Notes: generated by a model from the letters alone, not told the origin. A stretch of 64,000 nucleotides of DNA from Vibrio agarilyticus (GCF_012641465.1 NZ_JABAIK010000009.1:62001-126000); one strand, 5' to 3'; positions 18,988 to 27,087 are shown, numbered from the stretch's first letter. A program made the numbers and translations.

Positions 18988-19313
18988 AAATTTGTTCTAA
19001 AAAAGACTATCGCGCCCTTGAGGTTGAGCTTGATTATTTATGCAAGCGCACAAGCGTGATTAGTGTTTACAGCATTATTGACGAATTGCACGACGACACG
19101 CCGCAAGCGTTTCGATTGGCGTTGCTGATTGGGCGAAACTTGCGCGATAAGCGTGATCTCAAAGGTGGCTGTATGGCCCCGCGGCAGGTGTGCTCTCATG
19201 AGCTTGAATCTCGCTTAAAGGCGCATTACACCAACCGAATCCGCAAGCAAGATGAAGCGCCCGAAATGGGCGCGGATTCTTCCTTTAACCGCTTGTTTCC
19301 TCGGGGTGTGTAA
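18984..19313 (+). CDS. Hypothetical early phage protein
   Basis: A 109-residue soluble, mostly helical protein with four cysteines (ICSKK, YLCKR, GGCMA, QVCSH). It is not recognised. ATG overlaps the preceding stop (ATGA), and its own stop overlaps the next start by one base, so it is certainly translated as part of the early cluster in front of the replication gene. Confidence 0.6.
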   Translation: MKICSKKDYRALEVELDYLCKRTSVISVYSIIDELHDDTPQAFRLALLIGRNLRDKRDLKGGCMAPRQVCSHELESRLKAHYTNRIRKQDEAPEMGADSSFNRLFPRGV

Positions 19314-19507
19314 TGGCGATTGTGCGCGTTGAAAGTAACGAAACCTTTCTTGAATTGGCGGAGCCGCTACCGTTTAAGCCTCATCGTAACTTTTATGTCG
19401 CGGTGGCGCAGTGTGAAGCGGAAGCGGGTCAAGCCGTGTCTTACATTAATCCATCAATTGCGATTGTGCCGTGGACGGGTGACAAACGGTTGGTGATCTA
19501 CGCATGA
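19313..19507 (+). CDS. Hypothetical small protein before the replication gene
   Basis: A 64-residue protein (MAIVRVESNETFLELAEPLP...). No motif is recognised. Small beta-rich proteins at this position in rolling-circle phages are sometimes single-strand DNA-binding proteins; this is only a positional guess. Its stop overlaps the Rep start (ATGA). Confidence 0.55.
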   Translation: MAIVRVESNETFLELAEPLPFKPHRNFYVAVAQCEAEAGQAVSYINPSIAIVPWTGDKRLVIYA

Positions 19508-21498
19508 ATGACACTATCGCCCAATTTGCGCCGCAAACCGAACCTTTGCGGCAAAACCAAATCCTCTATGCCCTCGGCGGGTTGAAAGATTCGACCAAGG
19601 CCCGCCAAAACATTACCGCGCAAACGTGCGGTTTTTTTGCATCCAATTTTGACCAGTGGAATGACGAACAGCAAAAACGCTTTTATGAGGCGGAGCAATT
19701 AACCCCGTTTCGCGTCAAAGCGATCTCGGAACACCTCCGCGAAGCGGCGGCGGTAGCCGAAAGTAATAGGCTAGTCAAAGGGCGCAAAAGTCGGACAGAC
19801 TTTTTCAGCCAACAAAAGGCCGCGAAAGCGGGCTTTGATGCCTTTCCCCGCTTAAAAGGGCGTTTGCAAACGCTGGATAAAAAAGCGCGCGCCGAGTATG
19901 ACGCGCGTTCGCATCACAATGCAGACAATTTCGGCAGCGACGGCGCGGCGGTGCGCTCGCACAGCAACAAGCAATCATTGATTGCTGATAAGCCACTGGT
20001 CAAATTGCAACTTCAGGCGCGTGAATGGTCGGGTCAATACCGACTGCAACAAACCGTCGAAACGCCGTGCGGCAACGCGCCCGAGGCCAACGGCGGCGAG
20101 CGCTTTACCGAGAAATTGACCTCGCGCGCGGTCAAAAACATTTTCGAGGCGGGCGCGTATGTGGCGACCTGTCACGGCGGTTTTCAGACGTTTTTGACTC
20201 TCACACTGGACGGTGCCGCCCGTGAGCGGGTGCTCTCGGGGATGGAATACACCGACGACGGCGCGCCGTTCTCGCCTGTCAGTTTTAAGCAAAATTTCGC
20301 GGTATCGGTGGGCGATGTAGCGGGGCCATACACTGCGCTGGAATGGTATCGCGGCAAAATCAAACGCAAAACCGCGATGAATGAATGCGGTGAAATCGCG
20401 GGGCCATACTCGCCAATTTTCGCCAAACCCGAAAAGCTGTGGGAGGTTGTGGGCGCAAAGACCACGATAGGCGCGGAAGTGTCGCGCTTTATCAATGCGT
20501 TGAAAAAGTTTCGCAAGCGTGGCGGCGTATTAACGGCAACTGAGCGTTGCCCCGAGTCGGGCCGCTTGTTTTCGCCTGTGCCAGCGGTCAAAGCGTCATT
20601 GCTGCCCGAAAAGCGCGACTTTCATTACATTTGGGTCGCCGAGTCTCCCGCCAATGACCAAGGCGAACCCAATTTGCATGTGCATTTGTTAATGGATTGG
20701 AGTGTGCCGCAAGCGCTGTTTGCTTCGTGGGCGGCGCGCATTGAGGAGTTATGGGGCAATGGCTACGCCAACCTAAAGCGCATCAAAAAAAGCGACGCGG
20801 CGAGCAGTTACATCATTAAAGCGGTCGGGTATGCCGCCAAAGGGGGCAACGCTGACCAAGGGCTGATCCGTGGCAATCGCTACAACATTGCGCAATGTTC
20901 CCGCGCGCCCAAATGGGAAGTGCTCGAAAGTTTTGAAGCGGGCAACATGGCGGGAATTTTAAGCGAGTTGGGGCATAAGCTCGCGATGTGGCGCAAGCCG
21001 ATAGAGCGACGCATCAAACGCCTAGAAAGTGCCAAGCAAAGCACGATTGTGTCTATGGCCATCAACAAAAAAGCGGTGAGCGGCGAAAAACGCGCCGAGC
21101 AGTTGCGCGCCAGGTTAGAAAAAATCAAAGCCGCATTAACGGCGGCGCGCGAGGAGCGGCAAAGCAAAGGCGTGTTTGTCAGTGCCAACAACCGTTTTTC
21201 AATGACCTTTGAGCGCGGCAGCGAAGACAAGGTAAGCGATTTTTTGTGTTGGGCGGCGGGGGCGCGCGGTTGGTCAATGCGTCCGTTGTCGGGTGATGAT
21301 TATATTCGTGATATTCGCGCGGCGGCGCTGGCGCAGTATCACCAAACGAAAACGCGCTTTGATGACAATCAAGCGCTTTGGCAGTCGGTTTTAAATGATC
21401 CATTGATACCGATTGAAATTACCCATGAGCAAGCCGAGCTGGAGCGGGCTTATTCATGGCATTTATACGAGGAACACGGCGCAATGGTGCGCGCATAA
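19504..21498 (+). CDS. Rolling-circle replication initiator (HUH superfamily I, phage GPA-like)
   Basis: A 664-residue protein. The metal-binding HUH motif is NLHVHLLMDW with H392 and H394. The catalytic motif is SSYIIKAVGYAAKGG with tyrosines Y436 and Y443 and lysines K439 and K446, i.e. the two-tyrosine YxxKxxxYxxK arrangement of superfamily I initiators (phiX174 A, P2 A, PM2 P12). The size is close to PM2 P12 (about 630 residues) and far larger than filamentous-phage Rep proteins. It nicks one strand at the origin and primes rolling-circle synthesis. No helicase motif is visible, so a host helicase would be needed. The nicking site was not located by eye. Confidence 0.88.
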   Translation: MNDTIAQFAPQTEPLRQNQILYALGGLKDSTKARQNITAQTCGFFASNFDQWNDEQQKRFYEAEQLTPFRVKAISEHLREAAAVAESNRLVKGRKSRTDFFSQQKAAKAGFDAFPRLKGRLQTLDKKARAEYDARSHHNADNFGSDGAAVRSHSNKQSLIADKPLVKLQLQAREWSGQYRLQQTVETPCGNAPEANGGERFTEKLTSRAVKNIFEAGAYVATCHGGFQTFLTLTLDGAARERVLSGMEYTDDGAPFSPVSFKQNFAVSVGDVAGPYTALEWYRGKIKRKTAMNECGEIAGPYSPIFAKPEKLWEVVGAKTTIGAEVSRFINALKKFRKRGGVLTATERCPESGRLFSPVPAVKASLLPEKRDFHYIWVAESPANDQGEPNLHVHLLMDWSVPQALFASWAARIEELWGNGYANLKRIKKSDAASSYIIKAVGYAAKGGNADQGLIRGNRYNIAQCSRAPKWEVLESFEAGNMAGILSELGHKLAMWRKPIERRIKRLESAKQSTIVSMAINKKAVSGEKRAEQLRARLEKIKAALTAAREERQSKGVFVSANNRFSMTFERGSEDKVSDFLCWAAGARGWSMRPLSGDDYIRDIRAAALAQYHQTKTRFDDNQALWQSVLNDPLIPIEITHEQAELERAYSWHLYEEHGAMVRA

Positions 21499-21517
21499 CG
21501 CAGTAAGGAATACAGTT

Positions 21518-21682
21518 ATGAGTCAGTTAGAGCAGGTAACACAAGAATTAGAACAAAACATTAAAAACAATGGCGCGGGGGCGCGCTGGCGCTTGCTGCT
21601 GGTCTGGATGCGCACGGTTAATGCGATGATTCGTCTTCGCAACACGCCCGCCAATGACGATGATTATGCGGAGGTGGTGTGA
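21518..21682 (+). CDS. Small phage protein
   Basis: A 54-residue protein, MSQLEQVTQELEQNIKNNGA then a basic helix RWRLLLVWMRTVNAMIRLR. ATG 21518 is preceded by AAGGAA; the longer in-frame extension would overlap the end of the replication gene. No family is recognised. It could be a small regulator or membrane-associated peptide. Its stop overlaps the start of the next gene. Confidence 0.55.
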   Translation: MSQLEQVTQELEQNIKNNGAGARWRLLLVWMRTVNAMIRLRNTPANDDDYAEVV

Positions 21683-21987
21683 TGATGCCGCTCACCGAAA
21701 CGCAGTGCAAACAAGCCATTAACGCAATGGACATCGGCGACCAATTGGCTGAAAGCGTCGAAAAGGAATTGGCGCTATTAAAAGAGCTGGATACCAAAAC
21801 GCTAATGAGCAAAGCAACCAAAATGCTCATGACGGGCAATTTGTCGGTTGAGGCGTTTGGCATTTCGCCGCAACTCTTTGGACACATCGAGCAGCTCACC
21901 ACGATTAACAACATGGCGCGCAAAAAGTACCGCGAGCAATTGGCGGCGCAGTTGCAAGCGCTTGAAGGGGTAAGCAATGGCGAATAA
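21682..21987 (+). CDS. Hypothetical helical phage protein
   Basis: A 101-residue soluble protein that is almost entirely helical (QAINAMDIGDQLAESVEKEL and KMLMTGNLSVEAFGISPQLF). GGAGG lies 7 bases before ATG 21682; a second ATG follows immediately. No motif is recognised. It overlaps the zinc-ribbon gene by 11 bases. Confidence 0.6.
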   Translation: MMPLTETQCKQAINAMDIGDQLAESVEKELALLKELDTKTLMSKATKMLMTGNLSVEAFGISPQLFGHIEQLTTINNMARKKYREQLAAQLQALEGVSNGE

Positions 21988-22495
21988 ATACCCCAATCCG
22001 GTGCGGGGGCGGGTTCACTGCCCCGTTTGCAACACCTCGTCAACCGTTCACGTGGTGGGTGAGGGTCGGTTAATTGCTGAGGGTGAGCCGATTAAAAACG
22101 GGCGCAACTTGGGTTTGTATTATTACAAGTGCGATGAGTGCGGTAATTCGGCGATAAGTCGCCGCGTTGATGAATTTGTGCGTCAAAACATGGTTGTTGA
22201 GGGCGAGCCGTTGCCCGCCTTGCAAACCAACGCGCCAACCGAACCACTAACCGCTAACCCCGCCGATCTCGAACCGGAGCCAACCGACGCGCCCGCCGAG
22301 GTCGCGCCGCCTGTGGTGGCTGAGATGGAGGGGCCAACCGTGCCCCAAGCGCCCGCCAAGCCTGATAAACACTGGTTAAAAGCGTTGCTCGCCGCGCTCG
22401 CTGTGGCGGCGCTGCTGCTGTACGCCGTGCGCCAATTGCAACCGAAAGCCGCAACCGAGCCAACCGACAATCAAGGAATGTTATCCAATGGATGA
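21977..22495 (+). CDS. Zinc-ribbon membrane-anchored phage protein
   Basis: A 172-residue protein in three parts. Residues 1-68 form a zinc ribbon with CPVC (about 15-18) and CDEC (about 52-55) and the NGRNLGLYYYKC segment common to small phage zinc-ribbon proteins. Residues about 75-130 are a Pro/Glu/Ala-rich linker. Residues about 134-148 form one membrane helix (LLAALAVAALLLYAV). PM2 encodes a zinc-finger transcription factor (P14) before its structural genes, which makes a regulatory role possible, but the membrane anchor is unlike a free transcription factor. Confidence 0.65.
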   Translation: MANKYPNPVRGRVHCPVCNTSSTVHVVGEGRLIAEGEPIKNGRNLGLYYYKCDECGNSAISRRVDEFVRQNMVVEGEPLPALQTNAPTEPLTANPADLEPEPTDAPAEVAPPVVAEMEGPTVPQAPAKPDKHWLKALLAALAVAALLLYAVRQLQPKAATEPTDNQGMLSNG

Positions 22496-22952
22496 AACCG
22501 AATTTGACGCCGACGTGTCGGCATTAGAAGACCAACCCGCCGCCGCCGAGATGGGCGACGAATGGGGCGCGATTATCAACCAAATTGAACGCGATGAAGT
22601 GGCGGCGCTGCCCGTCGAGTTGGCAGCCAATGAGGACAGCTATCACGATGCCGATATGATGAGCGGCGCGCTCTCAGTGCTGTTTACCGTTGCCGAGCAA
22701 GCGACCGCGATAATTTCGGGGGTGGATTTTGAGTTTGACGAAAAAGGCAAGCAAGCGGTGACTGAGGCCGCGCTGCCCGTGCTGAAAAAGCACGGCGGCA
22801 AATTAACCGCATGGTTTGGCGATTACGTTGAAGAAGGGGTGTTGGCGCTGGCGCTGCTGTCGCTGGTTTACAGCGCAAAGAAAAGCATTGCCACGGCGCA
22901 GCGGGCGCAACTTGAGGAGCAAAAACGCGATGAAAAAGAAAAAGCCGCTTAA
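22488..22952 (+). CDS. Phage protein with one membrane helix and coiled tail
   Basis: A 154-residue protein. Residues 1-60 are very acidic; the middle has the amphipathic MMSGALSVLFTVAEQATAII; residues about 120-135 form a membrane helix (GVLALALLSLVYSAK); the tail is a charged coil (QLEEQKRDEKEKAA). Not recognised. It overlaps the packaging ATPase by 23 bases, suggesting coupled synthesis and possibly a partner that anchors the ATPase to the membrane. Confidence 0.55.
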   Translation: MDETEFDADVSALEDQPAAAEMGDEWGAIINQIERDEVAALPVELAANEDSYHDADMMSGALSVLFTVAEQATAIISGVDFEFDEKGKQAVTEAALPVLKKHGGKLTAWFGDYVEEGVLALALLSLVYSAKKSIATAQRAQLEEQKRDEKEKAA

Positions 22953-23682
22953 TTTCCCCAACCCGCGAAACTCGAACCCGTCACACGATGCCGAACATGT
23001 GATTTATGTCGCGGGGACGGGTGGCGGCAAAACCTCGGCGGTCAAACATTTGGACTTTATTCCCAAGGGCGCGCAAGCGGTGTTTTTTGATCCTTATCGA
23101 AACTATGCGGGGGGCAAATTTCGCGGGCAAATGTGCAAGGGTGTGAGCCGTCGCGCGGTGTTTGTGAAAGCGCTGGTTGCGGCGCGGCGGGCAGGTCAGC
23201 CGTTTAAGTTGGCGTATATTCCCGAGGGCGGCGCGTGTGACGACGAATTGGAGTTTTTCGCCTCGGTAGTGTGGGCGGTGGGCGACGGTCAGGCCGCGCG
23301 GCTTCATGTGGCGATTGAAGAATTAGCAAGCTGTGTCGAAACCTCGGGCAAACTCAAAGGCAAGGCGGGCGAGCTGTGGCGCGGGGGTCGTCAATATGGC
23401 TTGGTACTGCATTCTGTGTTTCAGCGCGGGCAAGAAGTCCCTAAAACCGTGACTGAGCAATCGCCCGTTTGGTGGATTGGCGCGGTGAACTCCATGGCAG
23501 ACGCGCGCTGGCTTGCTGATAAAAAGGGGCTGGACGTGCAAACGGTCGCGGCGCTGAAATCCGCTAAGACCAATAAAGCGCAAATCGGCAAGCCTGTGGC
23601 TGAATATTTGCTGGTTAAAGACGGCATCGGCAACGTGAAAAAAGGCGCGTTTAACTGCGCGACGGGTCAATCTGTCGCGTGA
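22930..23682 (+). CDS. Packaging ATPase (PM2 P9-like, FtsK/HerA-type P-loop)
   Basis: A 250-residue P-loop ATPase. Walker A is VAGTGGGKTSA (K34). Walker B is LHVAIEEL with the acidic pair E130-E131. The GKTSAVKHLDF...VFFDPYRNY context resembles genome-packaging ATPases of membrane-containing double jelly-roll viruses (PM2 P9, PRD1 P9). Superficial likeness to Zot of filamentous phages exists, but there is no C-terminal membrane helix or periplasmic domain as in Zot. ATG 22930 is used; the longer frame lies inside the preceding gene. It ends just before the palindrome pair and the capsid gene. Confidence 0.8.
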   Translation: MKKKKPLNFPNPRNSNPSHDAEHVIYVAGTGGGKTSAVKHLDFIPKGAQAVFFDPYRNYAGGKFRGQMCKGVSRRAVFVKALVAARRAGQPFKLAYIPEGGACDDELEFFASVVWAVGDGQAARLHVAIEELASCVETSGKLKGKAGELWRGGRQYGLVLHSVFQRGQEVPKTVTEQSPVWWIGAVNSMADARWLADKKGLDVQTVAALKSAKTNKAQIGKPVAEYLLVKDGIGNVKKGAFNCATGQSVA

Positions 23683-23697
23683 ACCCTCTCACAAATC

Positions 23698-23731
23698 AAC
23701 CTATAGGTTAGCCGCTTAACCTATAGGTTAA
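23698..23731. promoter_or_regulatory. Paired AACCTATAGGTT palindromes before the structural genes
   Basis: AACCTATAGGTT at 23698-23709 and the longer perfect palindrome TTAACCTATAGGTTAA at 23716-23731 repeat with 20-base centre-to-centre spacing. They are embedded in a further direct repeat (AACCCTCT on both sides). They lie in the only sizeable gap of the rightward gene block (23683-23805), in front of the membrane peptide and capsid genes. Binding of a phage regulator to a late promoter is inferred. Confidence 0.65.
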
Positions 23732-23805
23732 ACCCTCTGGCGCATCCTACCGAATCGGCCCCTAATGAAAGCGAACTTTCACACAATGCAGCATTAAGGG
23801 GCAGC

Positions 23806-23934
23806 ATGAAACAACAACATAAAAACTTAGCAATCGCGGTCGTCGTGACCTTGCTTGTGATTGCCGCAATCAACAACATTGGCGCGCTATCGGGCGTGAA
23901 AGACACTATCAACGGTGAAAAAGGCTGGTTCTAA
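23806..23934 (+). CDS. Small single-helix membrane protein
   Basis: A 42-residue peptide: a basic N terminus (MKQQHKNL), one membrane helix (AIAVVVTLLVIAAINNIGAL) and a short polar tail ending EKGWF. It is the first gene after the palindromes and ends 2 bases before the capsid gene. Small membrane proteins of this kind populate the internal membrane of PM2-like virions; a virion role is inferred. Confidence 0.65.
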   Translation: MKQQHKNLAIAVVVTLLVIAAINNIGALSGVKDTINGEKGWF

Positions 23935-23936
23935 TT

Positions 23937-24770
23937 ATGGAATTACTACAAACGCCATTTAACCCACGTCCTCGCGAACTTGATCCAGTTGAGGGTGTGA
24001 ACTGGGGCAACCAAGCGTCACTGCGTCTAGTGTCGGGGCCAACCTATCAAAACATTGAACTGGTGACGAACATCACTAACCCCGCCGATATTGAGCGCGT
24101 CACGCTCAAGTTAAACGGGCGCGAAATCGTCAATGTTAACGGTCAAGACTTGGTGGACTTGCAGCAACACCGCAAAGAATACGTTGAAGCGGGCCGCTAC
24201 GTGCTCAATTTCAATGATCTGTCAATGCGCACTAAGTTGGGCGTTCGCACGGGTGAGCTTGTCACGTTGCAGGGCGAAATCTGGTTTGTTTACATCCAGT
24301 TAAAAGCCAAGTCGGGCGAGGCTGCGCCGATGATTCGCGCGCGCGCTCACACCACGGCGGCGCAATCAACCCGCCTATTTTTGCCGCGCATCTACACCTT
24401 GACGTGGTTTGCAGCCGCCAGCGGTCGCACTCCGTTTGATTTTGCTGAGCGCTCGCCGTATCTGAGCCTCAAGCGTTTGCACTTCAAAGACGATTCGATT
24501 GAGCGTGTGCGCGTACTGCGTGACTCTCGCGAAGAAATCAATGTGTCAAAGTTGGATAACGCCTATGACCTCAAGCAAGCGGGCCGCGAACAAAATGAAG
24601 GGTTCTTTACCCTTGATTTCACGCGCTGCGGCTTTGGCAGTGAAGCCCGTTTGCCAACGGCGGCGCTTAATCAATTGGCGTTTGAGCTGGACAAAACCGA
24701 AGCGGGCAGCGTGTCGGTAGTGATTGAAGCGATTGAACAGGTGAGCATTCCAGCCACGCCGAAAGCATAA
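23937..24770 (+). CDS. Major capsid protein, double jelly-roll (PM2 P2-like)
   Basis: A 277-residue protein; PM2 P2 has 269. The N-terminal half (RLVSGPTYQNIELVTNITNP, then IERVTLKLNGREIVNVNG, then LQQHRKEYVEAGRYVLNF) parallels the order of strands and loops in the P2 N-terminal domain (IGQTYEVIDLRYSGVTPSQI then VRVELDGR, then NTRHKRKIKAG, recalled from the PM2 protein). The C-terminal half repeats a jelly-roll-like pattern (SLKRLHFKDDSIERVRVLRD ... EGFFTLDFTRCGF). A trimeric pseudo-hexameric capsomer is expected. This is the strongest single marker of the phage type. Confidence 0.82.
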   Translation: MELLQTPFNPRPRELDPVEGVNWGNQASLRLVSGPTYQNIELVTNITNPADIERVTLKLNGREIVNVNGQDLVDLQQHRKEYVEAGRYVLNFNDLSMRTKLGVRTGELVTLQGEIWFVYIQLKAKSGEAAPMIRARAHTTAAQSTRLFLPRIYTLTWFAAASGRTPFDFAERSPYLSLKRLHFKDDSIERVRVLRDSREEINVSKLDNAYDLKQAGREQNEGFFTLDFTRCGFGSEARLPTAALNQLAFELDKTEAGSVSVVIEAIEQVSIPATPKA

Positions 24771-24781
24771 GGGGGCCGCTT

Positions 24782-25060
24782 ATGGAGTGGTGGGACTCTG
24801 TTTTAGAAACGGGCGGCGAGCTTTGGGACTCGGCTTTAGAAACGGGCGAGGAGATTTTCAACGCCAAGGCCGAGCAGGAAGTGAAAAAGGCCGAATCCGA
24901 TCCCGATGAGCAGCGCAAAAATAACAATGACTATCAGCAACCCAACGGCGAGCCCGTTACGCAGATTGTACCAACCTTGCCCGATATGAAGTGGGTGATG
25001 TATGGCGTGGGTGCGGTGCTTGTGGTGGTGCTGTTGGTCATGCTGGCGACGCGGAGTTAG
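24782..25060 (+). CDS. Phage membrane protein with C-terminal helix
   Basis: A 92-residue protein. An imperfect N-terminal repeat (WWDSVLETGGE / LWDSALETGEE) is followed by a charged region and one membrane helix (MYGVGAVLVVVLLVMLATRS) at the extreme C terminus. It directly follows the capsid gene. A virion membrane role is inferred; no family is recognised. Confidence 0.6.
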   Translation: MEWWDSVLETGGELWDSALETGEEIFNAKAEQEVKKAESDPDEQRKNNNDYQQPNGEPVTQIVPTLPDMKWVMYGVGAVLVVVLLVMLATRS

Positions 25061-25063
25061 ACA

Positions 25064-25210
25064 ATGCCGGTTTATCTTGGGTATGTGTTAGTAGGCAGCC
25101 TCGGCGCGTGGCTTGGCATTAAGGTAACGGGCGGCGTGAGCCGCTTGTTATCAGCGGGCGCGGTGGTGTTGGTGCTGTATCTGCTGTGGAAAAAGGGAGT
25201 GTTTAAATGA
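25064..25210 (+). CDS. Small two-helix membrane protein
   Basis: A 48-residue, very hydrophobic peptide with two membrane segments (GYVLVGSLGAWLGI and LLSAGAVVLVLYLLW) and a basic end (KKGVFK). Four bases separate it from the preceding gene, and its stop overlaps the next start (ATGA). It is probably a component of the phage internal membrane. Confidence 0.6.
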   Translation: MPVYLGYVLVGSLGAWLGIKVTGGVSRLLSAGAVVLVLYLLWKKGVFK

Positions 25211-25413
25211 TTGGTGGCGGTTTAACCAATTCGGGGTCAATGCCGATTTCAGCCAATGGCGGCCCCGCGACCAGTGGCAGCGATGGTGCCAGTGACGGCA
25301 CGATGACCGTGGGCGGAATTAACATGGGCGGCGGTGGCGGCATTTCAACCAGCGTGATTGCGGTGGTGGTGCTGGCGCTGCTGGCGGGGTGGTATCTATG
25401 GAAGAAAAAGTAA
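25207..25413 (+). CDS. Gly/Ser-rich phage membrane protein
   Basis: A 68-residue protein with a Gly/Ser-rich N-terminal half (GPATSGSDGASDGTMTVGG), a membrane helix (STSVIAVVVLALLAGWYLW) and a KKK end. It overlaps both neighbours. Flexible glycine-rich ectodomains on a C-terminal anchor suit an internal-membrane protein that contacts the capsid. It is not recognised. Confidence 0.6.
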   Translation: MIGGGLTNSGSMPISANGGPATSGSDGASDGTMTVGGINMGGGGGISTSVIAVVVLALLAGWYLWKKK

Positions 25414-25781
25414 CCATTGAAACCCAATCGCGCGCGGCGCTCGGGCGGTTAAAACCCGCATTTCGTGCCTGTCCTGAGGCGTATAGCGAGCTGTGCAAAG
25501 CGGTGAAAGCGGGGCGCGTGTCGGTGTACCGATTGCAAAGCGATGCACACGATTTGACGGTCGCGGGCGAGCGTGACGGCGATGACTATTTTTTGTGGGG
25601 TGTGGCAGGTCGCGGGCTGGCCTCGGGCTTGGTGCAATTAAAACAACTGGTAAAAACGGCGGGGATGTCAAGTCTCAGCGCAGATACGGCGTTTGCGGGT
25701 GTGGCCCGCCTAGTGCGCGGCTTGGGCGTGACGGCAACGCATGAGCGGGATATGCGCGCGTTAAAGTGGGAGGTGTGCTAG
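25398..25781 (+). CDS. Hypothetical soluble phage protein
   Basis: A 127-residue soluble protein starting at ATG 25398 (MEEKVTIETQSRAALGRLKP), which overlaps the previous gene by 16 bases. Mixed alpha/beta composition (VSVYRLQSDAHDLTVAGERD then DDYFLWGVAGRGLASGL). No family is recognised. It ends immediately before the next ATG. Most phages of this class have one or two soluble minor virion or assembly proteins here. Confidence 0.55.
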   Translation: MEEKVTIETQSRAALGRLKPAFRACPEAYSELCKAVKAGRVSVYRLQSDAHDLTVAGERDGDDYFLWGVAGRGLASGLVQLKQLVKTAGMSSLSADTAFAGVARLVRGLGVTATHERDMRALKWEVC

Positions 25782-26327
25782 ATGGGCAGTTCTAAATCAA
25801 GTTCCAATACCAGTAGCAACACAAAAAACACCTCCGGCCAAAATGCGATTAGCGGCGATAACCTTGGGGTCGCGCTCTCGGGCGTGTCCGAATCCACGGT
25901 CAACGTCACGGCAACCGACCACGGCGCGGTGAATAGTGCGTTTGAATTTGGCGAAAATGCCTTTGATAGCGCGGCGAGCATTGCAAATGACGCGATTGAC
26001 GCGAATAAGTATGTGACCTCGGAAGCGCTTAGTTTTGGCGAAAATGCGCTTGAGGACTCGCTTAATTTTGGCGAATCCGCGCTTGAGTCAATGGGTCAAC
26101 TCTCGGGCGATGCAATCAAAACCCAAGCGGCGCAAAACAGCGAATCGCTGCAAATGCTCGCGGGGCTGTCTGGCTCGCAAGCTGAGCAAAACCGCGAAGC
26201 GCTGGATAAATTAACCGAACTCGCCACGCTCAAAACCGACGGCGGGCAAACGGACACAACGCAAAAAATGATGATTGTCATTGTGGTGATGATGATTGTC
26301 ATGGGCGTTGTGATGGTGAAACGATGA
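25782..26327 (+). CDS. Phage protein with FGENA repeats and C-terminal membrane helix
   Basis: A 181-residue protein. It starts with a Ser/Asn-rich stretch (SSKSSSNTSSNTKNTSGQNA). Then come at least three imperfect repeats around FGENAFDSA / FGENALEDS / FGESALESM, followed by a helical region. A terminal membrane helix (MMIVIVVMMIVMGVVMV) is built largely of Met, Ile and Val. It is likely a minor virion protein with a helical stalk anchored in the phage membrane; unrecognised otherwise. Confidence 0.6.
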   Translation: MGSSKSSSNTSSNTKNTSGQNAISGDNLGVALSGVSESTVNVTATDHGAVNSAFEFGENAFDSAASIANDAIDANKYVTSEALSFGENALEDSLNFGESALESMGQLSGDAIKTQAAQNSESLQMLAGLSGSQAEQNREALDKLTELATLKTDGGQTDTTQKMMIVIVVMMIVMGVVMVKR

Positions 26328-27085
26328 ATCTACAAATCAACGCAGGTCAAACCGTGCCTGTGAGCATTTCGGGCAATTGGCTCTACATCAAAGCCGCAAG
26401 TGCAGACATTGATATTGAAACCGAGAGCGGCGAGCGCGTCACGTTGTCACGTTCTAGCGTGTTTGATGTCGGTCGCGGTAATGCGCTCGGGCGGTTATTG
26501 ATGTCGAGCGCGGTCGATAATGCGCTGGTTGTGCTATCGGGCTTTGGCAAATTTACCCCGCCGCTTGAAGGTCAACCCATTTCAATCGCGGCAGGTCAAA
26601 CCGTGATTGTCGAGTCTATCCCCGCGATGGAAATCGCCAGCGGTCAATCAATGGCGGTCGAGTCTCTGCCAGCGGTGGAAATTGCCAGCGGTCAATCTGT
26701 CGCGGTTGAGTCTCTGCCAGCGGTGGAAATTGCCAGCGGTCAATCTTTGGCGGTGGAATCTCTGCCAGCGGTGGAAATTGCCAGCGGTCAATCTTTGGCG
26801 GTGGAATCTTTGCCAGCGGTCGAAATCGCCAGCGGTCAAACGGTCGCGGTAAAAGCCTCGGGCGTGGTAACAAGTCGCGCGGGGGAAGTGCCGCAAAGCG
26901 TGGCGCAAAATGCCAACCGCGCGCAGGTAGTGGTTAAAGCCAGCGCCGCGAATGCGGGCGCGGTACAAATCAACGGCGGTTTTGAGCTTGGCGCGGGCGA
27001 GTCGGTCACGCTGTCAACCTCGGCCGCATTGGAATTAACAGGCGCGGCGGGCGACCGTGTGAGCGTTATTGAGTTGGAGGGTTAA
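26324..27085 (+). CDS. Repeat protein, putative spike-associated structural protein
   Basis: A 253-residue protein with no membrane helix. The N-terminal 85 residues are beta-rich (INAGQTVPVSISGNWLYIKA). The middle holds five tandem 16-residue units of the form VESLPAVEIASGQSLA (codons for residues about 96-175). A C-terminal domain echoes the N-terminal one (VQINGGFELGAGESVTLSTS). Such AGQ/ASGQ beta repeats suggest an elongated trimeric stalk. Placed directly before the candidate spike gene, it probably forms the vertex stalk. Function is inferred. Confidence 0.6.
   Translation: MNLQINAGQTVPVSISGNWLYIKAASADIDIETESGERVTLSRSSVFDVGRGNALGRLLMSSAVDNALVVLSGFGKFTPPLEGQPISIAAGQTVIVESIPAMEIASGQSMAVESLPAVEIASGQSVAVESLPAVEIASGQSLAVESLPAVEIASGQSLAVESLPAVEIASGQTVAVKASGVVTSRAGEVPQSVAQNANRAQVVVKASAANAGAVQINGGFELGAGESVTLSTSAALELTGAAGDRVSVIELEG
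26609..26848 (+). repeat. Five tandem 48-base repeats within a structural gene
   Basis: Five in-frame 48-base units, of which units 2-4 are nearly identical (core CTGCCAGCGGTGGAAATTGC). The outer units have diverged. Unit number could change by slipped pairing or recombination without breaking the frame. Confidence 0.9.
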
Positions 27086-27087
27086 CC

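Noticed and set aside
22183-22470. Reverse-strand frames rich in Ala/Arg opposite the zinc-ribbon gene
   Set aside because: They are GC-rich shadows of the real frame with no ribosome site or family signal.
22930-23682. Zot/pI assembly protein of a filamentous phage
   Set aside because: The P-loop is similar, but no membrane helix or periplasmic C-terminal domain follows, and a large capsid-type protein and many membrane proteins are present instead of coat and pIII genes.
26609-26848. CRISPR array
   Set aside because: The 48-base units are contiguous coding repeats with no spacers and no cas genes near.
26607-26968. Long open frames in other phases across the repeat region
   Set aside because: They arise because a 48-base repeat keeps any frame open; the sequences are low-complexity Trp/Arg repeats without a start context.
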